Origin: Candidatus Hydrogenedentota bacterium
GTDB lineage: Bacteria; Hydrogenedentota; Hydrogenedentia; Hydrogenedentales; SLHB01
Direction: 5' to 3'
DNA length: 64,000 nucleotides
NCBI GenBank assembly: GCA_020848835.1
Contig: JADLHJ010000113.1
Location: forward strand, 1-64,000
This document shows, one piece after another, positions 8,575 to 17,488 of this stretch (positions are counted from its first letter, which is position 1; every line of letters begins with the position of its first letter). The position numbers and the translations under genes were made by a program. The notes beneath the pieces were generated by a model. That model did no database searches, was not told the DNA's origin, and saw only the letters and a program-made list of their open reading frames with translations.

Positions 8575-9819
8575 TCAGGCCAGCGCGTCCGCGCCTGATT
8601 CTGCAATGCGCTCGCATTCGCTTGCGGCGTTCACTGCGCCGTTGGTCGTGCGCACTTGATCGGCGTATTTGCGCGCGGCGTCGCGGTAGCGATCATTCTC
8701 GACAATATCGCGGAGAATACGCGCGAAACCTGCTGTGGCCGCGCGTTGTTTCAATATCCATTTGCAGAACCCCGCGCGCGCGGCGATGCGCGAATTGAGC
8801 ACCTGCTCGACGTGCGTGGGGACCGCAAGCATGGGCACGCCCGCGGCCAAAGCTTGATACATCGAACCGTTGCCGCCGTGGAAGATCATCGCTGAACAAT
8901 GCAGCAGCAATTCCGCGCCGGGGGCGTACTTCGTGAAGCGAAAGTTTTTGGGCGCGTTGCGCAAGGTCTCGTCGCTGACTTGTCCTGCGGTGGTCACGAC
9001 GTAGCGATAGGGCAGTGTAGACAACGCGCGATACGAGCGTTTAAGAAATGTATCGAAGCTGCCGGTCGATCCCATCGTGATGTAAACGTTCGGCGTCCCA
9101 TCGTCGAGTTCGCCAAACCAATCGGGAAGCGGTGCGGGAAAATCAAAGAGAATTGGACCCACTTGTATCGCGTTGTGAAAGTATGCGCAGGTGTCGTAGA
9201 GGCCGGGGATGTCGGGCGATAAGAGCGGAGCGCCGCGATACAGATCGATCGCGCGCACAGGCTTCACGCCGTGGCGCTTGTACACTTTGTTGCGTTGCGG
9301 GGCGAGAAAATTCCAGTCGTACCAACGCCACCAGTATCGGAAGTAAGGATAGCGCAGCACAAAATCCACCATGTAGGCGTTGTGAATATTGAGCGCGGGC
9401 ACGCCGGCGACGTATGCGGAATTGCTCATGGTCAGCGCGCCGCTGCCGATCACCGCGTCGGGCTGCTCGTCCTTGATGACGCGTATCTGGCTTTCCATAA
9501 TCGCATCGAAATCCGCCCACTTGCGCGGACGCGAAAACTCGATGTACATCCCCGCGAAGCCCCACTTCAGGATCGCGTCCCAGATGTATTCGAAGTTCGG
9601 CTCTTCCGCGTGTACGACGCGGAAGCCGTTGTCCTCGATCATGTGCATGCGCGAACGGCCCTGATCGGCGAGGCGGCCCGCGAAGACGACATCGTGGCCG
9701 CGCGCACGGAGGACCTTTGCGGTTTCGAGTGCGTGCGAAGAATGCGCGATGACGCTGGTCATCGGAAAGAACATGAACTTGCGCTTGCGCGCGGGCGGCG
9801 TGGTATTTAAAGCACCCAT
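8575..9819 (-). CDS. GT1-type (MGT-like) glycosyltransferase A
   Basis: The 414-residue enzyme has a GT-B fold. The N-terminal acceptor domain contains SSHALETAKVLRARGHDV. The C-terminal nucleotide-sugar domain contains IFHGGNGSMYQALAAGVP, the donor-binding signature of macrolide-type and UDP-glucosyl/rhamnosyl GT1 enzymes. It probably glycosylates a small lipophilic product such as that of the NRPS upstream. It is a paralogue of the adjacent glycosyltransferase B, with the same signature and near-identical spacing. The start at 9819 (MGALNTTPP) is preferred to an upstream ATG at 9906, whose added residues read like noncoding sequence over a small repeat. Confidence 0.85.
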   Translation of the reverse strand: MGALNTTPPARKRKFMFFPMTSVIAHSSHALETAKVLRARGHDVVFAGRLADQGRSRMHMIEDNGFRVVHAEEPNFEYIWDAILKWGFAGMYIEFSRPRKWADFDAIMESQIRVIKDEQPDAVIGSGALTMSNSAYVAGVPALNIHNAYMVDFVLRYPYFRYWWRWYDWNFLAPQRNKVYKRHGVKPVRAIDLYRGAPLLSPDIPGLYDTCAYFHNAIQVGPILFDFPAPLPDWFGELDDGTPNVYITMGSTGSFDTFLKRSYRALSTLPYRYVVTTAGQVSDETLRNAPKNFRFTKYAPGAELLLHCSAMIFHGGNGSMYQALAAGVPMLAVPTHVEQVLNSRIAARAGFCKWILKQRAATAGFARILRDIVENDRYRDAARKYADQVRTTNGAVNAASECERIAESGADALA

Positions 9820-9864
9820 ACTGGACTCTATTACGAAAACGTTTAGAGCGATACTTATAGTAGC

Positions 9865-9881
9865 GCGGGCGTCTCGCCTGC
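9865..9881. repeat. short dispersed hairpin, GCGGGCGTCTCGCCTGC type
   Basis: A 17-base imperfect palindrome in the gap between the two GT1 genes. A close relative lies at 21130-21147, where the sequence that follows also ends in CACCCA...TTCAAAA, so flanks are partly shared. Confidence 0.65.
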
Positions 9882-9918
9882 ACCCAATTTCAAAACACAA
9901 GAGCAAGAGATAAAAGAA

Positions 9919-11187
9919 CTAAACCAACGCGTGGCCCGCTGGCTTTGCGTCCCGGGCGATGCGCTCAAAGAGGTCGGCAGCGTTGGCAGCGCCGTTTGTG
10001 GTCTGCACGGCATTCGAGTAACGCTGTGCGGCTTCGCGGTATTTTGGGTTGTCAATCAACTCACGCAGGTTTTTGATCAATGCATTGGTGCGGAACCAGC
10101 GCGCATGCATGCGAATGCAGTAGCCGCGATCGACGGCAAAGTTGGTGATGAGGCCCTGCTCCTGGTGCGACGGCAACGCGAGCATGGGCACGCCCGCGGC
10201 AAGCGCCTGATACATCGAACCGTTGCCGCCGTGGAAGATCATCGCGCTGCACTTTTCCAGCAACTTCGATCCCGGCGCGTAGGCGCAAAGACAGAAATTT
10301 GCAGGGGCCATGCGCGCAGTTTCTTCGGTGACCTGGTTTGCAGTTGTCACGATGAAGCGGTAGGGCAGTTGAGAAAAGGCATCGTAGGTGCGGCGCAGAA
10401 ACGCATCGAGAAAGCCCGTAGAGCCCATCGTGATGTATACGTTGGTCTTTTCGTCGTCGAGTTCGCCATACCATTCCGGAAGTGGCGAAGGATGCTCGGC
10501 GAAGATCGGGCCGACGGTGTGATAATGCGGGAAGTACGATGGGTTTTCGTAAAGCCCTTCCAGATCGGGCGAAACCAGCGGAATCGATCTCAGCAGTCGC
10601 AACGCATTCACCGGTTTCTTAGCGAACGTGTTGAACGCGCGGCGGCGAATGGGTGCGAGATGAATGCCATCATATGCCAACAGTGCGGGATGGTAGAGGC
10701 AGCTTGACGTGAGGAAATGGCTCGCGTAACCATTCATGATTCCCGCCGCGGGGATGCCCGCGATGTACGCGGCAGTGCTCGCGCTGACCGACGCATCGCC
10801 GATGATAACGTGGGGACGCTCGCGCTCGATAGCACGCACTTGACCTTCAATGATTTCCTGTAGCGGCACCCAATTGCGCAGGCGCAAGAGGTCCCAACCG
10901 GAAATCAAAAAGCCGTACTTTTCAAAACGGTCCCAACCGTAGGGTTGATAGGGTTCCTTCGATGGAACGATGCGAAACCCTTCCTCGCGCACAAGCGATA
11001 ATTTCGAGCGCGGATGATCGGGGTCCTCACCAAGGAAAACAACTTCGTGCCCGCGCGCGCGCAGTTCCTTGGCGATTTCAAGACAACGCGACGTATGCGC
11101 GAGGACCCAGGAAAGCGGCGCGAACATGAATTTATAGCGCGGCACAGAATCCACATTCGACGCCGTTGGAATAATCTGCTGCCCCAT
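9919..11187 (-). CDS. GT1-type (MGT-like) glycosyltransferase B
   Basis: The 422-residue GT-B enzyme is paralogous to the next gene downstream. Both contain APLSWVLAHTSRCLEIAKEL-type N termini and the donor motif IFHGGNGSMYQALAAGVPML. It lies 23 bases after the NRPS stop, so it is very likely co-transcribed with it. The start at 11187 (MGQQIIP) is chosen; the in-frame ATG at 11229 (MGASPV) would overlap the NRPS end and cannot be excluded, since neither has a strong ribosome-binding site. The role is inferred to be sugar transfer to the NRPS product or to its glycosylated form. Confidence 0.85.
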   Translation of the reverse strand: MGQQIIPTASNVDSVPRYKFMFAPLSWVLAHTSRCLEIAKELRARGHEVVFLGEDPDHPRSKLSLVREEGFRIVPSKEPYQPYGWDRFEKYGFLISGWDLLRLRNWVPLQEIIEGQVRAIERERPHVIIGDASVSASTAAYIAGIPAAGIMNGYASHFLTSSCLYHPALLAYDGIHLAPIRRRAFNTFAKKPVNALRLLRSIPLVSPDLEGLYENPSYFPHYHTVGPIFAEHPSPLPEWYGELDDEKTNVYITMGSTGFLDAFLRRTYDAFSQLPYRFIVTTANQVTEETARMAPANFCLCAYAPGSKLLEKCSAMIFHGGNGSMYQALAAGVPMLALPSHQEQGLITNFAVDRGYCIRMHARWFRTNALIKNLRELIDNPKYREAAQRYSNAVQTTNGAANAADLFERIARDAKPAGHALV

Positions 11188-11210
11188 CGCCGCGCGTGTT
11201 CGCCCCGCGA

Positions 11211-14200
11211 TTACTGGGGAAGCGCCCATGAACTGCTGTCTGCCGCGTCGAGGCATTTCGCGAGCGTGGCGGCCACGTCCTTTGCCTGCGGGTCGGCGAG
11301 CATGGTGATGTGGTTGCCGGGAATCGGATACACGGCGACGGGCTGCGTGCTGAAGCGTTTCCACCCCAACGATTCGTCCGAGAATATCTTGCGAAATGCA
11401 CCTGATCGCGCGATGGTCGTGAGGTTGTCGCGCAGCATCTGCGGGAGTACGCGCAGCGTCATGCGCCAATTGCGTAACAGGGTCTTCCCAAGATTCGCGA
11501 GCGACTCCTGCAAAATACCCTCGGGAAGCGCAGTGAATAAATCGGCAGTCCGCAGGTAGGCAATCTTGCCGTCGTAGACTTTGGATTGATACTGCATCGT
11601 AGATTGCAGCGTGCGCTTGAAGTTTTCGACCATGCCGCGAATCGCGCCGGCGTCCGCGCTGGGCGCGACAAAGTTAATGCGCTTGAGCGCATCGAGCACG
11701 GTCTGCACTTGTTCATCCATTGGCATGGTGCGCAGCATGGCGTAGCTGATGTTGAGTTTCGTCGCGAAGAAATGTTCGACGAGCAGCACTACACTCGCGA
11801 GCCAGATCGAATCGTTTGTGACATCGACAATGACGCGGTACAACTCCTCGGAACGCGTGCCGGGAATCGGCGACATGCTGTCGAGCATGACGAGCAGCTT
11901 CACTTCCTCGCCCTGCGCGCGAAGTTGCTGCGCCATTTCAAAGGCGATGTTTCCACCGGAGGAATGGCCACCGAGCATGTAGGGACCGTGCGGCCGCACC
12001 TGGCGGATTGCTTCCACGTAGATGCGCGCGGCCTCTGGTATCGAATCAATCACCCTGCCGATACCGTCCACCGTCGGCGCTTGTACGCCGTAGAACGGGC
12101 GCTCCGGATCGAGGTGCGCGACAATGGGCATGTAGCAAAACACCGTGCCGGGCGCCGGATGTACGCAGAAGAACGGCGTCTTCGTTCCCGTCGGGCGTAA
12201 AGGCACGACAATTGGCGCGGGGCCGGAAGTCGCCGCGCGACGGATTAAACCTGCTTGCAATTCAATCGTCGGCGCGTCAAAGAGCGAAGCGGGGGATAGG
12301 CGCACGTCAAAATGCTTTTGGATCTGATCCATCAAATGCACGGCGGAAAGCGAGTGACCGCCGACGTCGAAGAAATGATCCGATACACCGACCGGACTCA
12401 CATCGAGGACGTGCTCCCAAATCTGCTGCAATTCGAGTTCGATGGCGTCGCGCGGGGCCGCGAGTTCGTTGTGCGTCTGCGATTCCCGCTCCGGTTTCGG
12501 TAACGCGGCGCGATCGATCTTGCCGTTCGTATTGAGCGGGATTTCATCAAGCGTCACATATGCGGCCGGCAACATGTATTCGGGCAAGAGCAGCCGCAGG
12601 TAGCCCTTCAGCTCGCCATCGAACTGTTGTCCTGCGCGTTTGGGCACAACGTACGCCACGAGTTTGGTGTCGCCTGTTGCATCTTGACGCGCATCGACCA
12701 CGCACTGATCAATTTCCGGATACTGCTTCAAGACCGATTCGATCTCGCCGAGTTCGATGCGATGGCCGCGTACCTTCACCTGATGATCGATGCGGCCAAG
12801 AAACTCGATGTTTCCGTCTTCGCGGAAACGCACGCGATCGCCGGATTTGTACAGGCGATCGCCGCTGGCACCGTTGAACGGGTTTGGCACAAAAGATTGC
12901 GCAGTGAGTTCAGGACGATTGAGATAACCGCGGCCTACGCCCGCGCCACCGATGTAGAGTTCGCCCGGAACGCCGGGAGGGACCATGCGCATGCGCTCAT
13001 CGAGGACGTAGAGTCGCGTGTTTGCGATGGGTCTTCCGATTGGCGGCGCTTCAACGGTATCGGGTTCGCAAATAGCCTCGGATACGCACACGGTCGTTTC
13101 TGTCGGGCCGTATGCGTTGAAAAAGCGGCGGCCCTTGGCCCAGCGTTTAACCAAATCCTGAGAGCAAACTTCTCCGCCGGACTCGACGATTTTGAGATCG
13201 GGAAGATCCGCATGCGGCAATGCACGCAACAACGAAGGCGTCGCCAATGCTGCATTGATGCGCTCGTCCTTCATCAATTGCAGCACATCATTGGGTGACT
13301 TCACTTTTTCCTGAGGTAGCAAGTAAAGCGTACTGCCGTTTGTGAGCGTAACAAAAATCTCAAGGACCGAAGGATCGAAGTTTAACGAACAGAACTGCAA
13401 CACGCGGCTGCCCGGCGCAAGGCCGTATTTGCGCGTCTTATGCGCGATGAGATTGCAGACGTTTCGATGCTCGAGCATGCTGCCTTTGGGCGTGCCCGTA
13501 GAACCCGATGTGTAGATCACATACGCAAGGTTTCTCGGATGGACTCCATTAACAGGGTCCTTGTCTTCGCGGGTGGCGATGCTGTCCCAATCGCGATCGA
13601 GGCTCACGACCGTTGCGCCGTTGGTCGGTAACGTTTCGCGCCGCGATTCGGTAGTCACGACGAAATGCACTTCGGCGTCTTGCAGCATGAACGCAAGGCG
13701 ATCGACGGGATACGCGGGATCGAGCGGAACGTATGCGCCGCCGGACTTCAGAATGCCAAGCAGACCAATCACCATTTCTGGCGAACGATCCACGCAGAGG
13801 CCGACCAATACTTCGCTTTCGACGCCAACGGATTTCAAATGATGCGCGAGCTGGTTTGCGCGCGTGTTGAGTTCGCGATACGTGAGCGTGCGGCCTTCGT
13901 AAGCGACGGCTATCGCGTCGGGCGTGCGCTCTGCCTGCGCTTCGACCAGTTGATGAATCGTCTTGTCGTCGGGGAACGGCGCATCGGTCGCGTTCCATTC
14001 GACAAGGAGGCGCTGCTTGTCATCGTCGGACAGTAATTCAATATCGCGAATCGGCGCGTCGGGATTGTCGAGCAGGGCGTGCGCCATGCGCTTGTAGTCG
14101 GTGACAAGAAGCCGGCGCATCTCTTCATCGAAAATAGAGCCGTTCACGATGAAGTAGTTGCCGAAATTACCCGTGTTGGGATTCTCGTAGAAATTCAGTA

Positions 14201-15329
14201 CGAGCGGATCAAGCACGTGCTGGAAGTCCGGCCAATGAAAATCGCAGGTGACGCCCGCAAACTGTGGCGCGGGAATGAACAGGCCGTTGAGCAAGACATC
14301 ATGGCCCTGCGTGTGCGCGAGGTTGTGAATGTAATAGGCGCTATTGCGCAGGTTCGCGGAAACTTCCGCGCCGATCTTTGCGATGAGCGTGTTGAGCGAA
14401 TCGCGGTCTTCGATCTCAATCGTCAAGGGCAACACGCCCATGAGAATGCCGTTGATCTGTTTGCGGCTGTCGTCGCGGCGGTTGTGGAAAGGCATGCCGA
14501 GCGAGGGTCTGCGCACGTCACAAATGCGGTTGAGGTACGCGAAGGTGATCGCGGCGAAGATGTTGAACTGCGCCGCGGGCGCGGACTTCGACGACGCGGA
14601 GACGTTCTCGATCATCGTACGAATCTGGCGCGAGATCTTCTCGCCCATATCCACATCCGCGCGGTGGATGGAACCAACGAGGCGTGGGACCGGTTTGCCA
14701 TAGAACGAAATCGGGTCCGGCTCCTGCGCGAACTTTTCTTCCCAGTACGCGCGCTGTTTCGGATCCGCGAGCACACCTCGTTGCTTCGTTTCCTCTTCAA
14801 CGTAGGACTGAAAAGACGGGAACGGTTCGAAAGCATCGAGCGAACCGGATAGCGCAGCTTCATAGAGCATCGCCATGTATTGAATGGCGATGAGGAAAGA
14901 AAACATGTCACAGATTATGTGATGCTGGCAGAAATACCAGACGTATTTTTCTTCCTCGAGTTTAACAAGTACAACGTCGAACAAGCGCACTTCGAAATTG
15001 AATCGTGTATGGCAGCGTTTGTCCGCCCACGACTTGTACGCGGCTAGCGGATCGGACTCTGCCGAGAAATCGTAGAATTCCGGCGTGTAATCGATGTGAT
15101 CCTGCACGCGCTGCATCGGCGCGCCACCATCGATCGTGATCGCCGTGCGCATGATGTCGCTGCAGTCGAGAAACTTTTGAAAGGCGGCGTTGAACGCTAC
15201 GCGATCAATATGCGCGGGAATGATGACACCAAGCGCGGAATGATACAGGGGCGTATCCGGGTTGAGTTGTTGACTCAACCACAATGCCAACTGCGTGCGC
15301 GTGAGGTTTGACCGATCAAACGCGTCCAA
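11211..15329 (-). CDS. single-module nonribosomal peptide synthetase, C-A-PCP-TE
   Basis: The 1372-residue protein has one complete module. The condensation domain (about 1-430) has the catalytic HHIICD at 136-141. The adenylation domain (about 450-950) has YTSGSTGTPKG at 606-616, NAYGPTETT near 738, GELYIGG near 789 and NTNGKIDR near 933. The carrier domain has GGHSL with the phosphopantetheine serine near 993. The thioesterase has GGHSSGG with nucleophile near 1123 and a histidine near the C terminus. A lone module with an N-terminal C domain and a releasing thioesterase suggests condensation of an acyl or carrier-bound donor with one amino acid. Aligning the pocket to GrsA by eye did not give a substrate I trust. 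It is flanked by glycosyltransferases and a hydrolase on the same strand. Confidence 0.95.
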   Translation of the reverse strand: MDAFDRSNLTRTQLALWLSQQLNPDTPLYHSALGVIIPAHIDRVAFNAAFQKFLDCSDIMRTAITIDGGAPMQRVQDHIDYTPEFYDFSAESDPLAAYKSWADKRCHTRFNFEVRLFDVVLVKLEEEKYVWYFCQHHIICDMFSFLIAIQYMAMLYEAALSGSLDAFEPFPSFQSYVEEETKQRGVLADPKQRAYWEEKFAQEPDPISFYGKPVPRLVGSIHRADVDMGEKISRQIRTMIENVSASSKSAPAAQFNIFAAITFAYLNRICDVRRPSLGMPFHNRRDDSRKQINGILMGVLPLTIEIEDRDSLNTLIAKIGAEVSANLRNSAYYIHNLAHTQGHDVLLNGLFIPAPQFAGVTCDFHWPDFQHVLDPLVLNFYENPNTGNFGNYFIVNGSIFDEEMRRLLVTDYKRMAHALLDNPDAPIRDIELLSDDDKQRLLVEWNATDAPFPDDKTIHQLVEAQAERTPDAIAVAYEGRTLTYRELNTRANQLAHHLKSVGVESEVLVGLCVDRSPEMVIGLLGILKSGGAYVPLDPAYPVDRLAFMLQDAEVHFVVTTESRRETLPTNGATVVSLDRDWDSIATREDKDPVNGVHPRNLAYVIYTSGSTGTPKGSMLEHRNVCNLIAHKTRKYGLAPGSRVLQFCSLNFDPSVLEIFVTLTNGSTLYLLPQEKVKSPNDVLQLMKDERINAALATPSLLRALPHADLPDLKIVESGGEVCSQDLVKRWAKGRRFFNAYGPTETTVCVSEAICEPDTVEAPPIGRPIANTRLYVLDERMRMVPPGVPGELYIGGAGVGRGYLNRPELTAQSFVPNPFNGASGDRLYKSGDRVRFREDGNIEFLGRIDHQVKVRGHRIELGEIESVLKQYPEIDQCVVDARQDATGDTKLVAYVVPKRAGQQFDGELKGYLRLLLPEYMLPAAYVTLDEIPLNTNGKIDRAALPKPERESQTHNELAAPRDAIELELQQIWEHVLDVSPVGVSDHFFDVGGHSLSAVHLMDQIQKHFDVRLSPASLFDAPTIELQAGLIRRAATSGPAPIVVPLRPTGTKTPFFCVHPAPGTVFCYMPIVAHLDPERPFYGVQAPTVDGIGRVIDSIPEAARIYVEAIRQVRPHGPYMLGGHSSGGNIAFEMAQQLRAQGEEVKLLVMLDSMSPIPGTRSEELYRVIVDVTNDSIWLASVVLLVEHFFATKLNISYAMLRTMPMDEQVQTVLDALKRINFVAPSADAGAIRGMVENFKRTLQSTMQYQSKVYDGKIAYLRTADLFTALPEGILQESLANLGKTLLRNWRMTLRVLPQMLRDNLTTIARSGAFRKIFSDESLGWKRFSTQPVAVYPIPGNHITMLADPQAKDVAATLAKCLDAADSSSWALPQ

Positions 15330-15367
15330 CGCTATGACTCCGTTCGTCCCTGATTACGAGGAGGTTG

Positions 15368-16321
15368 TTATTCGGTAACGGCCACGGCTTCGGAACGCGG
15401 CTCGACCGTGCGCCCGGTCGCCGTGTTCGCCGGTGTAAGCGGCACACCCAAACGCCGCAGTACCGGCCGGATTTCGTTTGCGAGCGTCGTGGCGAGTTCG
15501 CCGCGCTCCTTCAGATATCCGGGGCCATTGTGCCGGCCGGTGCGCAGCGGTACGAGCTTCACACCGGGAATCGATTTGCAAAGTTCTGCCTGGGCCGCAT
15601 CGGGCCGGCAGCGCGCACCATAGATAATCGTGCCGCTGGGGCGCGGTTCGGTGTCCCGGTAACGCGGGTAAACATCCCAAAAGGAGCGGATGTCGGAACG
15701 CGTGAGCGTATGCGCAATGACATTTGCGGCAAGCGCGACGAGGACCACTTCGATGTAATCGAGCGGGCGCGTGAACAGTAGGCCAAAATCCGCGAGCGCG
15801 CGGAGTTGCGGTCCCAAACCTGTCCAAACCGTCTCCGGAAACGCGGGGCTAAACCCGATCACGTGATCGAAGCCGCAACGCGTGCCGAAATAAAACGCGG
15901 CGCTGCCGCCACCGGATGCACCCATGCCGATATTGACGCGCGCGCCCAGTTGATTCTTCAATTCGGATACTTTTTTTGTGTAGTACTCGAGGCCATCCTG
16001 CGAGCCGCTGGGCGCGGTATGGTATGCGGAGCGGCGCAGTTCGCGGATGAATACGAAGTTCGCGTTGTGGCCGATGCCGTCGAGTTGCTTGCGGAACTCG
16101 AAGCGCGGCTCGCCCGCGAAAAGAACATCCATGCCGGAGAACACAAAAATGGTAACGTCCGCGCCATTGTCGTAGATGCGGAAGTATTCGGATTCGTCTG
16201 TGATCGCGCTGCTGCCCTCGAAAACCTGGAAAGTCCCTTCCTGTTCCATGTTGCGCGCAAGGCTCGGCAGGAACAGTTTGGTCAGGACGCGAAACGATTT
16301 TTCTTTGATTGCAGTGATCAC
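15368..16321 (-). CDS. alpha/beta-hydrolase fold protein of the NRPS cluster
   Basis: The 317-residue protein has the nucleophile elbow GMGASGGGSAAFYFG near the middle and a candidate catalytic histidine in RTGRHNGPG near residue 270. There is no signal peptide. It could be an acyltransferase, a proofreading thioesterase or an esterase for the NRPS product; the sequence does not decide. It lies 38 bases upstream of the NRPS and 12 bases downstream of the GT4 gene, so co-transcription is likely. Confidence 0.75.
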   Translation of the reverse strand: MITAIKEKSFRVLTKLFLPSLARNMEQEGTFQVFEGSSAITDESEYFRIYDNGADVTIFVFSGMDVLFAGEPRFEFRKQLDGIGHNANFVFIRELRRSAYHTAPSGSQDGLEYYTKKVSELKNQLGARVNIGMGASGGGSAAFYFGTRCGFDHVIGFSPAFPETVWTGLGPQLRALADFGLLFTRPLDYIEVVLVALAANVIAHTLTRSDIRSFWDVYPRYRDTEPRPSGTIIYGARCRPDAAQAELCKSIPGVKLVPLRTGRHNGPGYLKERGELATTLANEIRPVLRRLGVPLTPANTATGRTVEPRSEAVAVTE

Positions 16322-16333
16322 GTGTTTTGACTC

Positions 16334-17470
16334 TTAGTGGCGCTGATTGCCCAGTACGATTTCATATCCCTCGCGGACTGCGCGCGCCTGCGCGTCCAGC
16401 GAGAAGGTGGAGACAGCTTTATCGCGTGCGGCGCGGCCCATTTGCGCGCAACGCGCAGGGTCCACGGCAAGTTGCTGCAGTGCCGTAAACAACCCATTGG
16501 GCGAACCGTCGCAAACAAATCCGTCTACACCAGCATTCACAATCTCGGGCAACATGCCGCGATCGGAGACCACCGCCGGTTTGCCCATGGCCATCGCCTC
16601 GCGCACCGCGCGGCAGGTGCCGTCGCTGCCCGGAACCAGAAACACCTTCGTGTCGAAGGCCTTTACCATGCCTACGTAATCATCCCCGCTGACGTACCCC
16701 GGAAAATGTACGCGCTCTGACAGCCCGAGTGCGCGTGCGGGCGCCTTCCCGACCGATTCCTGGTTGGTGCCACGACCGACTACTATAGCATGTGCGTCCA
16801 CCCCCTCGTCAGTGAGGAGGCGGATTGCCTGGAAGAAGTCTTCGTATCGCCGGTGCGTCTGCATACGTGCAACAATGCCTATCACAAAAGCTTGCGCCGA
16901 AATTCCTAATCGTTCCCGTCCATCGGGGACTTGCCGGGCGGGGTCGAAACGCCGCACATCTATAGCCCCTGGAACTACTTGCATAGACTCAAGGGGGTAT
17001 CCATAGGTTTCAAGGTCGTGGCGGAGGGCCACTTGGGAGGGCTGGTAAATGCGGGCCGTTCCTTTAATTAGGGGGCGGTGCCTGCGCAGGTTGGTCATGC
17101 CAAGCCCTTCGTAGCTGCTGCGCACTACGGGGATTTTCAGCTTTCGCGAGGCGGCCAAGGCGATGCGGTGGTCGTTGTCGAGGTGGCAGTGGATCAGGTC
17201 GTAGGGACGCTTAGACAGAAAACTGGAGAGCGCCCGCGCGTCCAGAAAATTCGCGAAGGGGTTCTCGTGCTTGTTCAGGCGGAAGTCGAGGATCGGCTCG
17301 ATGCCGCGCTCCCGGGCCGTATCGCGCAGGGTGTGCTGCCGGCCTTTGGGTAGATCGGGAAACGCCAAGTCCGCCTCAACGCCGAGCGTGCGCAACGTGA
17401 CGCAAAGATTCAACGCCAACTCGGCGGGACCGGTGAACTTCGCGTTGCTAAAAAGGTGGAGGACTTTCAT
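16334..17470 (-). CDS. GT4 family glycosyltransferase
   Basis: The 378-residue GT-B glycosyltransferase has an N-terminal MKVLHLFSNAKFTGPAE start, a central GIVARMQTHRRYEDFFQA segment typical of GT4 nucleotide-sugar binding, and a C-terminal active-site region reading DGTCRAVREAMAMGKP. The usual E-x7-E motif is D-x7-E here, so the first acidic residue is conservatively replaced. It starts 18 bases after the smc stop codon, placing the biosynthetic cluster directly downstream of a housekeeping gene. Confidence 0.88.
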   Translation of the reverse strand: MKVLHLFSNAKFTGPAELALNLCVTLRTLGVEADLAFPDLPKGRQHTLRDTARERGIEPILDFRLNKHENPFANFLDARALSSFLSKRPYDLIHCHLDNDHRIALAASRKLKIPVVRSSYEGLGMTNLRRHRPLIKGTARIYQPSQVALRHDLETYGYPLESMQVVPGAIDVRRFDPARQVPDGRERLGISAQAFVIGIVARMQTHRRYEDFFQAIRLLTDEGVDAHAIVVGRGTNQESVGKAPARALGLSERVHFPGYVSGDDYVGMVKAFDTKVFLVPGSDGTCRAVREAMAMGKPAVVSDRGMLPEIVNAGVDGFVCDGSPNGLFTALQQLAVDPARCAQMGRAARDKAVSTFSLDAQARAVREGYEIVLGNQRH

Positions 17471-17488
17471 GGCTGTAACACAGCCGCG

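Noticed and set aside
11211-15329. Assigning an amino acid substrate to the NRPS adenylation domain
   Set aside because: A hand alignment of pocket residues to GrsA was not reliable enough to state a substrate; a curated predictor is needed.
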